Assembly (NCBI GenBank): GCA_034189225.1 | Contig: JAXHVL010000192.1 | Location: 1-35,268 of the forward strand | Reading direction: 5' to 3' | From: JAXHTY01 sp034189225 | GTDB taxonomy: Bacteria; Desulfobacterota; Desulfobacteria; Desulfobacterales; Desulfosudaceae | Length of the DNA stretch: 35,268 bases | Shown here: positions 22,697 to 30,769 of the stretch, in pieces | Numbering within the stretch: position 1 is the first letter of the stretch | Layout of the letters: each line of letters begins with the position of its first letter | Made by a program: the position numbers and the translations under genes | The notes under the pieces: model-generated | Seen by the model: only the letters and a program-made list of their open reading frames with translations | Told to the model about the DNA's origin: nothing | The model's database searches: none

Positions 22697-23329
22697 GTGT
22701 TTAAGGAGTTACGGGAAAAAGAAAAACAAATTCGACAACAACTTATTGTAGATACAGCGGAATCCATTTTTCAGGAAGAAGGCCACGAAGCGGTGACCAT
22801 CCGGAACGTGGCATACCAGGTGGGTGTTTCCGCAGGGACGATTTACACCTATTTCAAGGACAAGGAAGAAATGCTGCTGTGCGTCCTGATAAACAACCTG
22901 CAACTGTTTGAAGCCAATATGGAGAAAAGCCTTAAAATCGAGGACCCGATTCAGTGTATCACATCCCTTGCCAATGATTACAAGCAATACTATACGCGAT
23001 TCGGCCGATACGCCGATGTGGTCAGCTACATGGCCAAACGAGAAAACAGTTCGGTATCACGCAATTTCCAGGAAAACTTGAGAGAAAACGTTACCAGGAT
23101 ATTCGGCATGCTTGAAAAACGGCTGGAAGATCCGGAAATGGCAATTATTCGAAAAAATCTTTCCCCGCAGCGGACGGCAATAATCCTGTGGGCCGCCATA
23201 CTCGGGGTGTGCCAGATCACCCTGCCGGGAACCATTGATGACGGCGTTAAATGGTTCGGCTTTGATCAAATACTTGAAGATATGCTGCATGTGGCAACGG
23301 AAACGGAAACCAGTATGAGTGATGTATAA
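22697..23329 (+). CDS. TetR/AcrR family regulator (210 aa)
   Basis: The N-terminal helix-turn-helix is clear: IVDTAESIFQEEGHEAVTIR, then NVAYQVGVSAGTIYTYFKDKEEML. The C-terminal ligand domain is of the type seen in fatty-acid or xenobiotic regulators (YADVVSYMAKRENSSVSRNF). The frame is open to a GTG at 22631, but AGAGGAGA lies 5-12 bases before GTG 22697 (VFKELREKEKQIRQQ), so I start there. Divergent from the ferredoxin-nitroreductase gene; probably represses it, itself, or both. Confidence 0.88.
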   Translation: MFKELREKEKQIRQQLIVDTAESIFQEEGHEAVTIRNVAYQVGVSAGTIYTYFKDKEEMLLCVLINNLQLFEANMEKSLKIEDPIQCITSLANDYKQYYTRFGRYADVVSYMAKRENSSVSRNFQENLRENVTRIFGMLEKRLEDPEMAIIRKNLSPQRTAIILWAAILGVCQITLPGTIDDGVKWFGFDQILEDMLHVATETETSMSDV

Positions 23330-23362
23330 TGGCTGTGACGGAAACCTTTTGCCGTTCCCTGA

Positions 23363-23611
23363 AAACGGAATTCAATACAGGCGATTAACGAAATCTCCCC
23401 GCCGGACGCCGTTTATGAACATGAGAAAGCCTGGCACGATGGCAACGGTCACAGACATGTGCAGGCCGCCCTGCTGGGGCCTTCCATAATCATTGCCGTG
23501 AGAAAAGGCAGCATGAAGCTGGGTACCTGGCAGCAGGTGGTGGCAATCAACCACGATAACCGGGCCAGGGAGCGGGTCATTGAAGTAACCATCATGGGAA
23601 CACAGGCATGA
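23363..23611 (+). pseudogene. YjbQ/UPF0047 family, C-terminal fragment
   Basis: The open frame reads AINEISPPDAVYEHEKAWHD, then GNGHRHVQAALLGPS and MKLGTWQQVVAINHDNRARE, ending IMGTQA and stop. This matches the C-terminal half of YjbQ-type proteins (NYEH..., S-x-x-GTS, GTWQ). The N-terminal half with HTSAS-LT-NEN is missing: a stop at 23360-23362 blocks the frame and nothing similar lies upstream. There is no start codon or ribosome site at a sensible place. I therefore call a truncated gene. It fills most of the 23330-23659 gap. Confidence 0.7.
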
Positions 23612-23659
23612 CCGATACATGCCGTAAACAATCGAAACCGAAAAACAGGAGAACACGCT

Positions 23660-24004
23660 ATGGAAAAAATCATGATTGTTGGATGCGGTGCTTACATGGA
23701 CAGTGGATACGGATGCCCCGGTGAATGGCGGTGCCTGAAAGCCGCGGCCATGGGAGACGGAAATTTTGAAGAAGCGTCACAGGTGGTCAGTTTTGTGAAA
23801 TGCGAATGTCCCGGCCGTACCGTGGCCACCAACCTGGGCATGGCCATCAAGCTTTCCGAAGTCAAGCCCGATAAAATCTATCTCAGTTCCTGCCTTGCCA
23901 ACGCAAAACCCGATTGCCCCTACACCGAGCCCGAGGAACTGGCCACGGTGATTGAAAAAAAGACCGGAGTGAAAGTTTTGGCCGGGACCCATGACTACCA
24001 CTGA
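23660..24004 (+). CDS. CGGC-domain protein (114 aa)
   Basis: Small cytosolic protein with the CGGC-domain layout (PF08821-like): CGAYMDSGYGCPGEWRCLKA at the N-terminus, then VSFVKCECPGRTV, where CECPG replaces the usual CGGCPG, and IYLSSCLANAKPDCPYTEPE. The many Cys suggest metal or Fe-S binding; function unknown. AGGAG lies nine bases before the ATG. It overlaps the RACo-like gene by 14 bases, so the two are expressed together. This suggests, without proof, a role in corrinoid-protein or methyl-transfer metabolism. Confidence 0.75.
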   Translation: MEKIMIVGCGAYMDSGYGCPGEWRCLKAAAMGDGNFEEASQVVSFVKCECPGRTVATNLGMAIKLSEVKPDKIYLSSCLANAKPDCPYTEPEELATVIEKKTGVKVLAGTHDYH

Positions 24005-25547
24005 TAGAAACAATACGTGGGTGGAAGATGTTACGCTCACCCCGCCGTCCCTGAACGACAACACGGCGGATGTGGACAGACTGATCAATACGCTGAAAAA
24101 CCGCTTCAAGGTTTCCCGGATCGGCACCGATCTGGCCCTTGCCCGGGCGATTCCGGAGTGCCTGCGGGCATGGGATTACAATGCCCGGTGCATTCTCTTT
24201 GAAGAGGGTGACAACACTGTGCTCATCGGCATTGAGGCCCCCGATGCCGGCACCGTGGCCGCCGGCATGGCCATAGATCTCGGCACCACCCGGGTGGTGG
24301 TACGGCTGATCGACCTTGAAACCGCCGAGCCCCTTGCCGAATCCTCTTTTGAAAATCCCCAGACATCGGTGGGCGATGACATCCTGACGCGAATTCATTA
24401 TGCAGATGCCCCCGACGGTCTGGAAACCCTGAACCGATTGATCGTTGACGGCATCAACCATATGGCCGAAACGCTCTGCACCCGATGCGGCATACAGCCT
24501 GAAAACATTCATATCGTCAGCGTTGCCGGCAACACCACCATGACCCACTTCTTCCTCAACCTTCAGTCCCGGTGGATTATTAGGGAACCGTATATACCGG
24601 CGGTCAACAACCCCGGTGTTCTTTCCTGCGCTCAGGCGGGCCTCAAGGCGGCGCCCCATGCCCGGCTGTTCGTGTTTCCCAATGTGGGCAGCTATTTCGG
24701 TGGGGATCTGATTGCGGGCATACTTTTTTCAGGGATTCACCGGAATGAAGAAACGTCCCTTCTCGTGGACGTGGGCACCAACGCCGAAGTCGTGCTGGGC
24801 GACAAGGACTGGCTCATGGCCTGCGCCGGCGCGGCCGGTCCGGCCCTGGAAGGCGGAGTTGCGGGCATCGGCGCCAAGGCGGGACCCGGTGTTATTGACG
24901 GTGTCACCATCGACCCGGAAACCCATGATATTTCGGTGTCCACCATCGACGACCTGCCGCCGGTGGGCATCTGCGGGTCCGCCCTGATCGACCTTATGGC
25001 GGGCCTGTTTTCCGCCGGCCTCATCGACATCCGGGGGAAACTCAACAGGGACAAGTATCCGGAAAAAATCGTTGAAACCGACGGCATTCCCGCCTTTGTG
25101 GTTGTGCCTGCCGATCGGTCCGGCACGGGAGAACCGCTCACCATCAGCCAGCCGGATATCGACAACATTATCCGATCAAAGGCGGCCATGTACACCATTC
25201 TCCGCACCATCACGGCCGCCGTGGGGCTTTCCCTGTCCGATATCGGCGCCTTTTATGTGGCCGGCACCTTCGGCTCCCTGATCAACCCGGTGTCCGCTAT
25301 CACCCTTGGCATGTTGCCAGACCTGCCCCTGGAAACCTTTTCCGTGCTGGGCAACAGTTCCCTGGAAGGCGCGGCCATGGTCCTTACATCCCGGCAGCCC
25401 ATGCGGGATATCGCCGCCATTCAGAACAGGATCACCTACCTGGAGCTGAACGTGAATCAGGAATTCATGAACCGGTTCAGCGCGGCAAAATTTCTGCCCC
25501 ACACCGAAAGAGACCTCTTTCCGTCAGTGACCATTCCGAAACAATGA
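23991..25547 (+). CDS. RACo-like ASKHA ATPase, DUF4445 family (518 aa)
   Basis: Reductive activator of corrinoid proteins: family members use ATP to return inactive Co(II) corrinoid to Co(I). The ASKHA phosphate-binding motif is MAIDLGTTRVVVRLIDL, followed by VAGNTTMTHFFL, PNVGSYFGGDLIAGI, LVDVGTNAEVVLG and AGAAGPALEGG, all typical RACo/RamA blocks. The usual N-terminal [2Fe-2S] ferredoxin domain is absent; about 90 residues of different sequence precede the ASKHA part. Electrons would have to come from another protein. No methyltransferase or corrinoid protein is in the window. Confidence 0.85.
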   Translation: MTTTDRNNTWVEDVTLTPPSLNDNTADVDRLINTLKNRFKVSRIGTDLALARAIPECLRAWDYNARCILFEEGDNTVLIGIEAPDAGTVAAGMAIDLGTTRVVVRLIDLETAEPLAESSFENPQTSVGDDILTRIHYADAPDGLETLNRLIVDGINHMAETLCTRCGIQPENIHIVSVAGNTTMTHFFLNLQSRWIIREPYIPAVNNPGVLSCAQAGLKAAPHARLFVFPNVGSYFGGDLIAGILFSGIHRNEETSLLVDVGTNAEVVLGDKDWLMACAGAAGPALEGGVAGIGAKAGPGVIDGVTIDPETHDISVSTIDDLPPVGICGSALIDLMAGLFSAGLIDIRGKLNRDKYPEKIVETDGIPAFVVVPADRSGTGEPLTISQPDIDNIIRSKAAMYTILRTITAAVGLSLSDIGAFYVAGTFGSLINPVSAITLGMLPDLPLETFSVLGNSSLEGAAMVLTSRQPMRDIAAIQNRITYLELNVNQEFMNRFSAAKFLPHTERDLFPSVTIPKQ

Positions 25548-25567
25548 TGGTGACGCTTTAACCGGAT

Positions 25568-26308
25568 ATGAATACAATCCACAAAAAGACACTGCACTTT
25601 GAAGCCGACGGCCTGGTGCTCACGGGCGTTCTGCATCTGCCTGATAAACGCCCAGCCCCTTTTGTGGTGGGATGTCACGGACTGTTTGCGGACAAGGATT
25701 CGTCCAAACAGATTGCCCTGGCAGACCGGTGCGCCGGGGCGGGCCTTGCCTATTTCCGGTTCGATCACCGGGGATGCGGCCAAAGCCAGGGTAATTTTGC
25801 GGCAGAGACGTCCCTTGACGCCCGATGCCGGGATCTGGCGTCAGCCATCGCCGCCGTCCGTGACAATCCGGACACGGACCGGCTCACCGGCCTGTTCGGC
25901 AGTAGCATGGGCGGGGCCGTGGTCATCGCATCGGCCGGCGGATATAAAGCAATCAAAACCGTGACCATTGCCGCCCCTCTGATCAGCGAACCAGTGGCTG
26001 CGGCCATTCGAACATCCGGCGAGTCCATGGCGGAAAAAATGCCGGACGGCTTTTATGACCGCGCCCTGCGGTTCGATATCAGCGACAAGGCGGCCGGGCT
26101 TTCAAACATTCTGCTGTTTCACGGCGAAGACGACACTGTTGTTCCCTGCGACCATGCCACACAAATATACGCATTGTGCAAACAGCCGAAGGAACTGGTC
26201 ATTCAGAAGGGCGGAGACCACCGCATGAGCGCTCCCCGGCACCAGGCGGCGTTCATGGAAAAGGCGGTGGCGTGGATGGAAGGCAATCAAGACAATGTAC
26301 GGGATTAA
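25568..26308 (+). CDS. Alpha/beta hydrolase (246 aa)
   Basis: Serine hydrolase fold. The nucleophile elbow is GSSMGG (S113), the acid is in HGEDDTVVP (D188 or D189) and the His is in GGDHRMS (H218). FRFDHRGCGQSQG forms the oxyanion/HG-type loop. There is no signal peptide; cytosolic esterase or acyl-peptidase-like activity is plausible, substrate unknown. It follows the RACo-like gene by 20 bp and may be its co-transcribed neighbour. Confidence 0.88.
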   Translation: MNTIHKKTLHFEADGLVLTGVLHLPDKRPAPFVVGCHGLFADKDSSKQIALADRCAGAGLAYFRFDHRGCGQSQGNFAAETSLDARCRDLASAIAAVRDNPDTDRLTGLFGSSMGGAVVIASAGGYKAIKTVTIAAPLISEPVAAAIRTSGESMAEKMPDGFYDRALRFDISDKAAGLSNILLFHGEDDTVVPCDHATQIYALCKQPKELVIQKGGDHRMSAPRHQAAFMEKAVAWMEGNQDNVRD

Positions 26309-26340
26309 TCGCCCTTTCAGTTGGATTTTCTTTTGCAATG

Positions 26341-26357
26341 CCCGGCATGATGCCGGG
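26341..26357. terminator. Hairpin between convergent genes
   Basis: CCCGGCAT and ATGCCGGG flank a single G, forming a tight hairpin between the hydrolase and the sigma-54 activator gene. No T-run follows in either direction, so intrinsic termination is uncertain. Confidence 0.4.
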
Positions 26358-26358
26358 G

Positions 26359-27882
26359 TTAAGGCTCCGGTCGTTCCATGTTCTCTGATTCAGCCTTTTT
26401 TTCCGCGCCCCGCTCTTTAATATACTTGGCCACTGTCCGCCTGTCGAGCTCTGTCCTTTTGGCCACCTCTTCATAGGTCCCGAAGCGCTCATAAAGAAGC
26501 TTACAATAGCCCATGATCAGCCGATTAACGGGAATCGTTCCATGCTCAAGGCCTTCTGATAATTCTGTCTTCAGGTCGTTGCACAAAATCTTTTTGTCCC
26601 CCGTGTAATCTTTCTTCAGCAGAACCCGGCGGACACACTGTTCAAGTTCCCGGACATTACCGGGCCAGAGGTAGCGCCTGCCCAGCCGATTGGCAATCAC
26701 GTCCTGTACCATTTTGACAAATTCAGGCGCGTCCCGTCCCACCGTCCGCTTCACAATAACGGCGATAAGATTGTCCAGTTCGTAAGCGTCCTGCTCCAGG
26801 CGCTCCCGCAGCGATGGCACGTAAATCACATCAGAACATAACCGATAATAGAAATCATCTCTGAAAATACCCTCATGGCGAAGTTTATCAATGGAACCGT
26901 TTGTGGCGGCAATAACCCGCCCGCAAAACCGTTCTTTCTTGCGACTGCCGACCGGGTAATAATATCTTTCCTGAAGCACTTGCAGTAATTTTATCTGCAT
27001 GGGCAATGAAATTTCGCCTATTTCATCAAGCAGAATGGAACCATGAAGACCGCATCGTGAAAAAATACCATTGTAGTCCTCGTTAGCACCGGTAAAAGCC
27101 CCTTTTTTATGGCCGAACAGTTCGGATTCAATAATGGACTCGGGAAACTGGGACAAGTTAATGGATATGAAAAACCGGGTAAAGCTTTCGACAAAACGGT
27201 TCCGCCTCATATCAAACGGTATATAGCCTGAATTGCCGATGGCGGCGGCCACGGCGCCTTTTCCCGAGCCAGTCCCCCCCAGAATGATCGTTGAAAAATC
27301 CTCCATGCGATCCCGCAAATACGTTTTGTATAATTCAAAATTATGAGTGAAGATATTATTCCACAAGTCCAGCCGTAGTTTCTGCATCACCTCGCTTTTA
27401 CCTACAAGATTACGATTAATAAAAAAGAAGGCGCGCCTGAGCTGATAGGATTCTTCAATGATGCTCTTAATACTTTCTTCGTCAAACCCCCTGTTCTGGA
27501 GTGTGGCTTTAGCCTCATTGGCGAAACCCAGCTTTATAACCCTGTCGCCGGCATCGATCTGATCGAGAATCAACTGATCGAATTGTTTTCTGTAGATATA
27601 AAAAAAATCAAAGGCAAAGAGGTTTTCGACCAAATGCCGATCCTGTCCCGAAAACAGGTTGATGTTACCGCGACCGGTTTTATCCAGAGACTGAATCCGC
27701 CCTTTAACCGCATCAACCGCCTTTTCGAGATGCCTTGCAGGGCAGCTGGCGGCAGCTGTACCGGAAATTTTTCGATCAAGCTCGTCCCGCCGGACACTGA
27801 AAGGATTGGTAAGCGTCGCTTCTTTTATCAAAGAAAAAAAGGCCCGTTCTTCATCTGTCAGGGTTCTGGCGTCGTGTGGCAT
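26359..27882 (-). CDS. Sigma-54-dependent transcription activator (507 aa)
   Basis: AAA+ enhancer-binding protein. The Walker A is GGTGSGKG (202-209), the sigma-54 contact loop GAFTGA (261-266) is intact, and Walker B is SILLDEIGE (D286, E287). The WPGNVRELEQ block and a Fis-type helix-turn-helix (YEEVAKRTELDRRTVAKYI) follow. The N-terminal 190 residues are helical and are neither a receiver, GAF nor PAS domain that I recognise, so the signal is unknown. GAGGATC precedes the ATG at 27882. It is divergent from the acyl-chain operon, whose upstream region has a -24/-12 promoter and a palindrome. This is a strong case for its being the operon's activator. Confidence 0.92.
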   Translation of the reverse strand: MPHDARTLTDEERAFFSLIKEATLTNPFSVRRDELDRKISGTAAASCPARHLEKAVDAVKGRIQSLDKTGRGNINLFSGQDRHLVENLFAFDFFYIYRKQFDQLILDQIDAGDRVIKLGFANEAKATLQNRGFDEESIKSIIEESYQLRRAFFFINRNLVGKSEVMQKLRLDLWNNIFTHNFELYKTYLRDRMEDFSTIILGGTGSGKGAVAAAIGNSGYIPFDMRRNRFVESFTRFFISINLSQFPESIIESELFGHKKGAFTGANEDYNGIFSRCGLHGSILLDEIGEISLPMQIKLLQVLQERYYYPVGSRKKERFCGRVIAATNGSIDKLRHEGIFRDDFYYRLCSDVIYVPSLRERLEQDAYELDNLIAVIVKRTVGRDAPEFVKMVQDVIANRLGRRYLWPGNVRELEQCVRRVLLKKDYTGDKKILCNDLKTELSEGLEHGTIPVNRLIMGYCKLLYERFGTYEEVAKRTELDRRTVAKYIKERGAEKKAESENMERPEP

Positions 27883-27916
27883 TTTTGATCCTCATCGATT
27901 CTTTGTGGAGACATAT

Positions 27917-27951
27917 CCCGAATATTTCGTGGAATATCCGATCCGGGATTA
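27917..27951. promoter_or_regulatory. Palindromic upstream activator site candidate
   Basis: ATCCCG (27917-27922) pairs with CGGGAT (27946-27951). Inside, ATATT and AATAT are inverted around TCGTGG. It lies about 125-160 bp upstream of the sigma-54 promoter, the usual distance for an enhancer-binding protein. Binding is inferred. Confidence 0.45.
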
Positions 27952-28074
27952 AGTGCATGCTGTGCATAACCAATGTACATTTTGTGATGATTCATTTTCC
28001 AGAGGAAAATTCAAATGGTTTGAAAAAATTAATTTTACTGCATAATTTCAATAGATTAACTTTAACCATAAACC

Positions 28075-28089
28075 TGGCACACCTTTTGT
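28075..28089 (+). promoter_or_regulatory. Sigma-54 promoter of the acyl-chain operon
   Basis: TGGCAC (28075-28080), five bases (ACCTT), then TTGT (28086-28089). The -24 element is perfect; the -12 element is TTGT instead of TTGC. Transcription would begin near 28100, about 55 bases before the ATG at 28156. The divergent gene encodes a sigma-54 activator with an intact GAFTGA loop. Confidence 0.75.
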
Positions 28090-28155
28090 AACCAAAACAA
28101 CCCATAAGAGCAATAATAGTACCAGGTATTTTCCAGTGGACATAAGGAGTATGCG

Positions 28156-29097
28156 ATGCAATCCGGCAGAAAGCTGGCTGCGGTTTTCCCGGGACAGGGC
28201 ACACAGCGAAAAGGAATGGGTGAAGATTTTTTTCAGGCCATCCCTGCCAGCCGTGACGTTTATGAAGAAGCTTCCGATGTGCTGGGCTGGGATGTAGCCC
28301 ATATGTGTTTTCATAAAAATGGCCTGATGGACCAAACCCAATACGCACAGCCTTGTATTTTTACAACAGAAATGGCCATGTTCCGGGGTCTTCAGGAGGC
28401 CTATGGGCTTACGCCAGATTTTTTCGGGGGGCACAGTGTCGGTGAATATGCGGCCCTGGCCGCGGCCGGCGCCATGCCGTTTTCTGAAGCCTTAAAAATC
28501 GTACGGGACAGAGGGCGGTTGATGCAAGCATCTTTTCCCGAAAACGCCGGCGGCATGCTCGCAGTAATCGGGGAAAACCTGGCACCGGACCGTATTGGCG
28601 AGGCGATTGCCCACCTTACCACAGATGTGGCCAATATAAATTCAACCGACCAGATTGTGATCAGCGGCCGTTTCGAAGCGCTGGATCACGCCCGGCAAAT
28701 GATCGTGAAGTCCGTTGCGGATCCGCAATCTGTTCGTTTTGTTCGTTTAAACGTGTCCGCCCCTTTTCACAGCCGGTTTATGGCCGGTATTGCGGAAAGC
28801 TTCAGGGCCTGCCTGGCGTCTGCTCAAGAGACCATTCATTCGGCCTGCGCACAGCAGGTTACATCAAACTATACCGGCGGATTTCATTCGGACGATGTCA
28901 AGGCGGTGATAGACAATCTTGTCTTCCAGATCAGCGGAACCGTTCAATGGCGGCAAAATATGGATCGTCTTGCCGAAAAAGCGGATACCATATGTGAAAT
29001 AGGTCCCCATCGACCATTAAAACAATTTTTCAGGTCCATTGACGTGGAATGCAAATCCATAACAACGCTGGCGTCAGCAGAACGCACATTTAATTGA
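28156..29097 (+). CDS. Malonyl-CoA:ACP transacylase, FabD-like (313 aa)
   Basis: Loads malonyl groups onto the operon's acyl carrier protein. Motifs: FPGQGTQRKGMG (oxyanion QGxQ), GHSVGEYAAL with nucleophile S94, and APFHSRF with H205. It resembles stand-alone FabD or PKS AT proteins. AAGGAG lies six bases before the ATG, and the sigma-54 promoter is just upstream. It is probably a second, dedicated copy alongside a housekeeping fabD elsewhere; that is inference. The substrate (malonyl versus other extender) cannot be read from sequence with certainty. Confidence 0.9.
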   Translation: MQSGRKLAAVFPGQGTQRKGMGEDFFQAIPASRDVYEEASDVLGWDVAHMCFHKNGLMDQTQYAQPCIFTTEMAMFRGLQEAYGLTPDFFGGHSVGEYAALAAAGAMPFSEALKIVRDRGRLMQASFPENAGGMLAVIGENLAPDRIGEAIAHLTTDVANINSTDQIVISGRFEALDHARQMIVKSVADPQSVRFVRLNVSAPFHSRFMAGIAESFRACLASAQETIHSACAQQVTSNYTGGFHSDDVKAVIDNLVFQISGTVQWRQNMDRLAEKADTICEIGPHRPLKQFFRSIDVECKSITTLASAERTFN

Positions 29098-29109
29098 TAG
29101 GACAACATC

Positions 29110-30048
29110 ATGTTTTCATTCGATCCTCAATACTGGGCCATCATCATCGGGGGCTCCAGTGGTTTCGGTATGGCAAGCGCACAAAAGCTTTCCAGACATG
29201 GAATGAACCTGTGCATTGTTCACAGAGACAGAAAAGGGGCCATGTCCCGCATCACGCCTCTTTTTGAAGAAATGCGATCAAACGGGGTTGAAATAATCAC
29301 TTTCAATACCGACGCGATTTCTGCTGAAGGAAGAACCGGCGTGCTTGACCGCCTCGAAGAAACGCTTGGAAAGGCTGGTAAGGTCAGGCTGGTGTTACAT
29401 TCAATCGCCCTCGGGAATCTGAAATTACTGGCCCCGTACAAAACGCCAACGGATTCGGAAACGGCTACGGAACGACTGGCCGAAAAAATATCGGTACCCA
29501 GGGAACATCTGTACAATGCCCTGCAATCTCTTTTTGAAAATGGTTCGGACGCGCTTTGTTTAATGGCCTCGCCGCCTGAATACAACAACCAGATGTTTCT
29601 GAAAACCGACGATTTTGCCGGAACGATACATGCCATGGGTTCAAATATTGTGGAGTGGGTTCAGGACCTGCACCAACGACGGATGTTTGCCGATGATGCC
29701 CGCGTGTTAAGTCTCACCAGCGAAGGGAACAGCACTGCCTGGCGGGGTTACGCAGCGGTGTCCGCGGCAAAAGCTGTTCTTGAGTCCGTTTCCCGATCCA
29801 TGGCTGTTGAGTTAGCGCCCTATGGCATCCGTTCCAATGTGATTCAGGCCGGTGTGACAGATACGGCTGCCCTGCGGGCAATCCCCGGTAACCGTCATAT
29901 TTCATCCAAGGCCCGTCTGAGAAATCCCTTCGGACGACTGACCGTACCTGAAGATGTGGCAAATGTTGTTTTTCTGCTTTGTACGGATGAGTCGGCATGG
30001 ATCAACGGTACCATTATCCGTGTTGACGGTGGCGAAAAAATCGGCTGA
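29110..30048 (+). CDS. FabL/FabI-like enoyl-ACP reductase, SDR family (312 aa)
   Basis: Short-chain dehydrogenase with the N-terminal cofactor motif IIGGSSGFGMA. The catalytic pair is Y214 and K221 with six residues between them (YAAVSAAK), the Y-x6-K spacing of enoyl-ACP reductases; ketoreductases use Y-x3-K. The following SRSMAVELAPYGIRSNVIQA and IRVDGG blocks resemble Bacillus FabL. An insert of about 40 residues (YKTPTDSETATERL and after) makes it longer than FabL (about 250 aa). It would saturate the chain after FabZ. The start has no strong ribosome site; it lies 12 bp after the FabD-like gene. Confidence 0.82.
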   Translation: MFSFDPQYWAIIIGGSSGFGMASAQKLSRHGMNLCIVHRDRKGAMSRITPLFEEMRSNGVEIITFNTDAISAEGRTGVLDRLEETLGKAGKVRLVLHSIALGNLKLLAPYKTPTDSETATERLAEKISVPREHLYNALQSLFENGSDALCLMASPPEYNNQMFLKTDDFAGTIHAMGSNIVEWVQDLHQRRMFADDARVLSLTSEGNSTAWRGYAAVSAAKAVLESVSRSMAVELAPYGIRSNVIQAGVTDTAALRAIPGNRHISSKARLRNPFGRLTVPEDVANVVFLLCTDESAWINGTIIRVDGGEKIG

Positions 30049-30101
30049 CCGGACTGAATTTAATGGATCTGTTCAACGCAATTATCAGGGTAACAAAACC
30101 A

Positions 30102-30312
30102 TGAAACCACATGACAGCTCGACAAACAGAAGCCAACCGCCCGTTGCTATCGTCACCGGCGGAACGAAAGGAATCGGCGACGCCTGCTGCAAAGCATTCG
30201 CCGAAAGGGGCTTCCCGAAGAGGTGGCCGAGGTTGTGGTCTTTCTGTCGCTACAGGGAAGCTACATCAACGGCACGGTCATCCATGTAAACGGAGGCAAT
30301 TATGGCGGATAA
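30102..30312 (+). pseudogene. fabG ketoreductase remnant with large internal deletion
   Basis: The front frame reads PVAIVTGGTKGIGDACCKAF, then AERG, an intact SDR cofactor motif. It then shifts frame; the other frame reads LPEEVAEVVVFLSLQGSYIN, then GTVIHVNGGNYGG and stop at 30310-30312, the normal FabG C-terminus. About 170 central residues, including the Ser-Tyr-Lys triad, are gone and the two ends are out of frame. Its stop overlaps the fabZ start by 11 bases, as in an intact operon. So a ketoreductase gene once sat here and was deleted. Confidence 0.88.
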
Positions 30313-30769
30313 CCGTAAAATGATTGACCGGGTTCTTGAGGCGATTCCGCAACAGGCGCCTTTCCGATTTATTGATGACATACTCGATATTGATGAACAA
30401 TCCGTTACGTCATCTTACCGGTTCACCAGCGACGCCTTTTTTTTCAAAGGGCATTTTCCGGGAAACCCTATAACACCGGGCGTCATTCTGGTCGAAACGA
30501 TGGCCCAGGCTGGTGTGGCAGCTCTGGGCATTTACCAGCTTTTAAAAGACCTGCCTCAAGGGGCCTCAATTGACAATTTGACGCCACTTTTTGTATTTAT
30601 CGACCATGTTGAATTTCTTCATCCAGTAAAACCGGGGGACCGGGTGGTGATTCAGGGAGAAAAAATATATTTCCGCCGGGGAAACATAAAATCGAGAACC
30701 AGCATTCAGCGTGAAGACGGTCTGACCATCTGCCATGGGGTGCTGACCGGAACGGGGGTAAAGCATTGA
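30302..30769 (+). CDS. 3-hydroxyacyl-ACP dehydratase, FabZ-like (155 aa)
   Basis: Hot-dog fold dehydratase. The active site is FFKGHFPGNPITPG (H51) with E65 in ILVETMAQAG, as in FabZ. Removes water from 3-hydroxyacyl-ACP. Length normal. The start lies inside the fabG remnant, whose tail retains the coupling arrangement and supplies the GGAGG ribosome site (GGAGGCAATTATG). Its stop overlaps the next gene's TTG start. Confidence 0.92.
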   Translation: MADNRKMIDRVLEAIPQQAPFRFIDDILDIDEQSVTSSYRFTSDAFFFKGHFPGNPITPGVILVETMAQAGVAALGIYQLLKDLPQGASIDNLTPLFVFIDHVEFLHPVKPGDRVVIQGEKIYFRRGNIKSRTSIQREDGLTICHGVLTGTGVKH

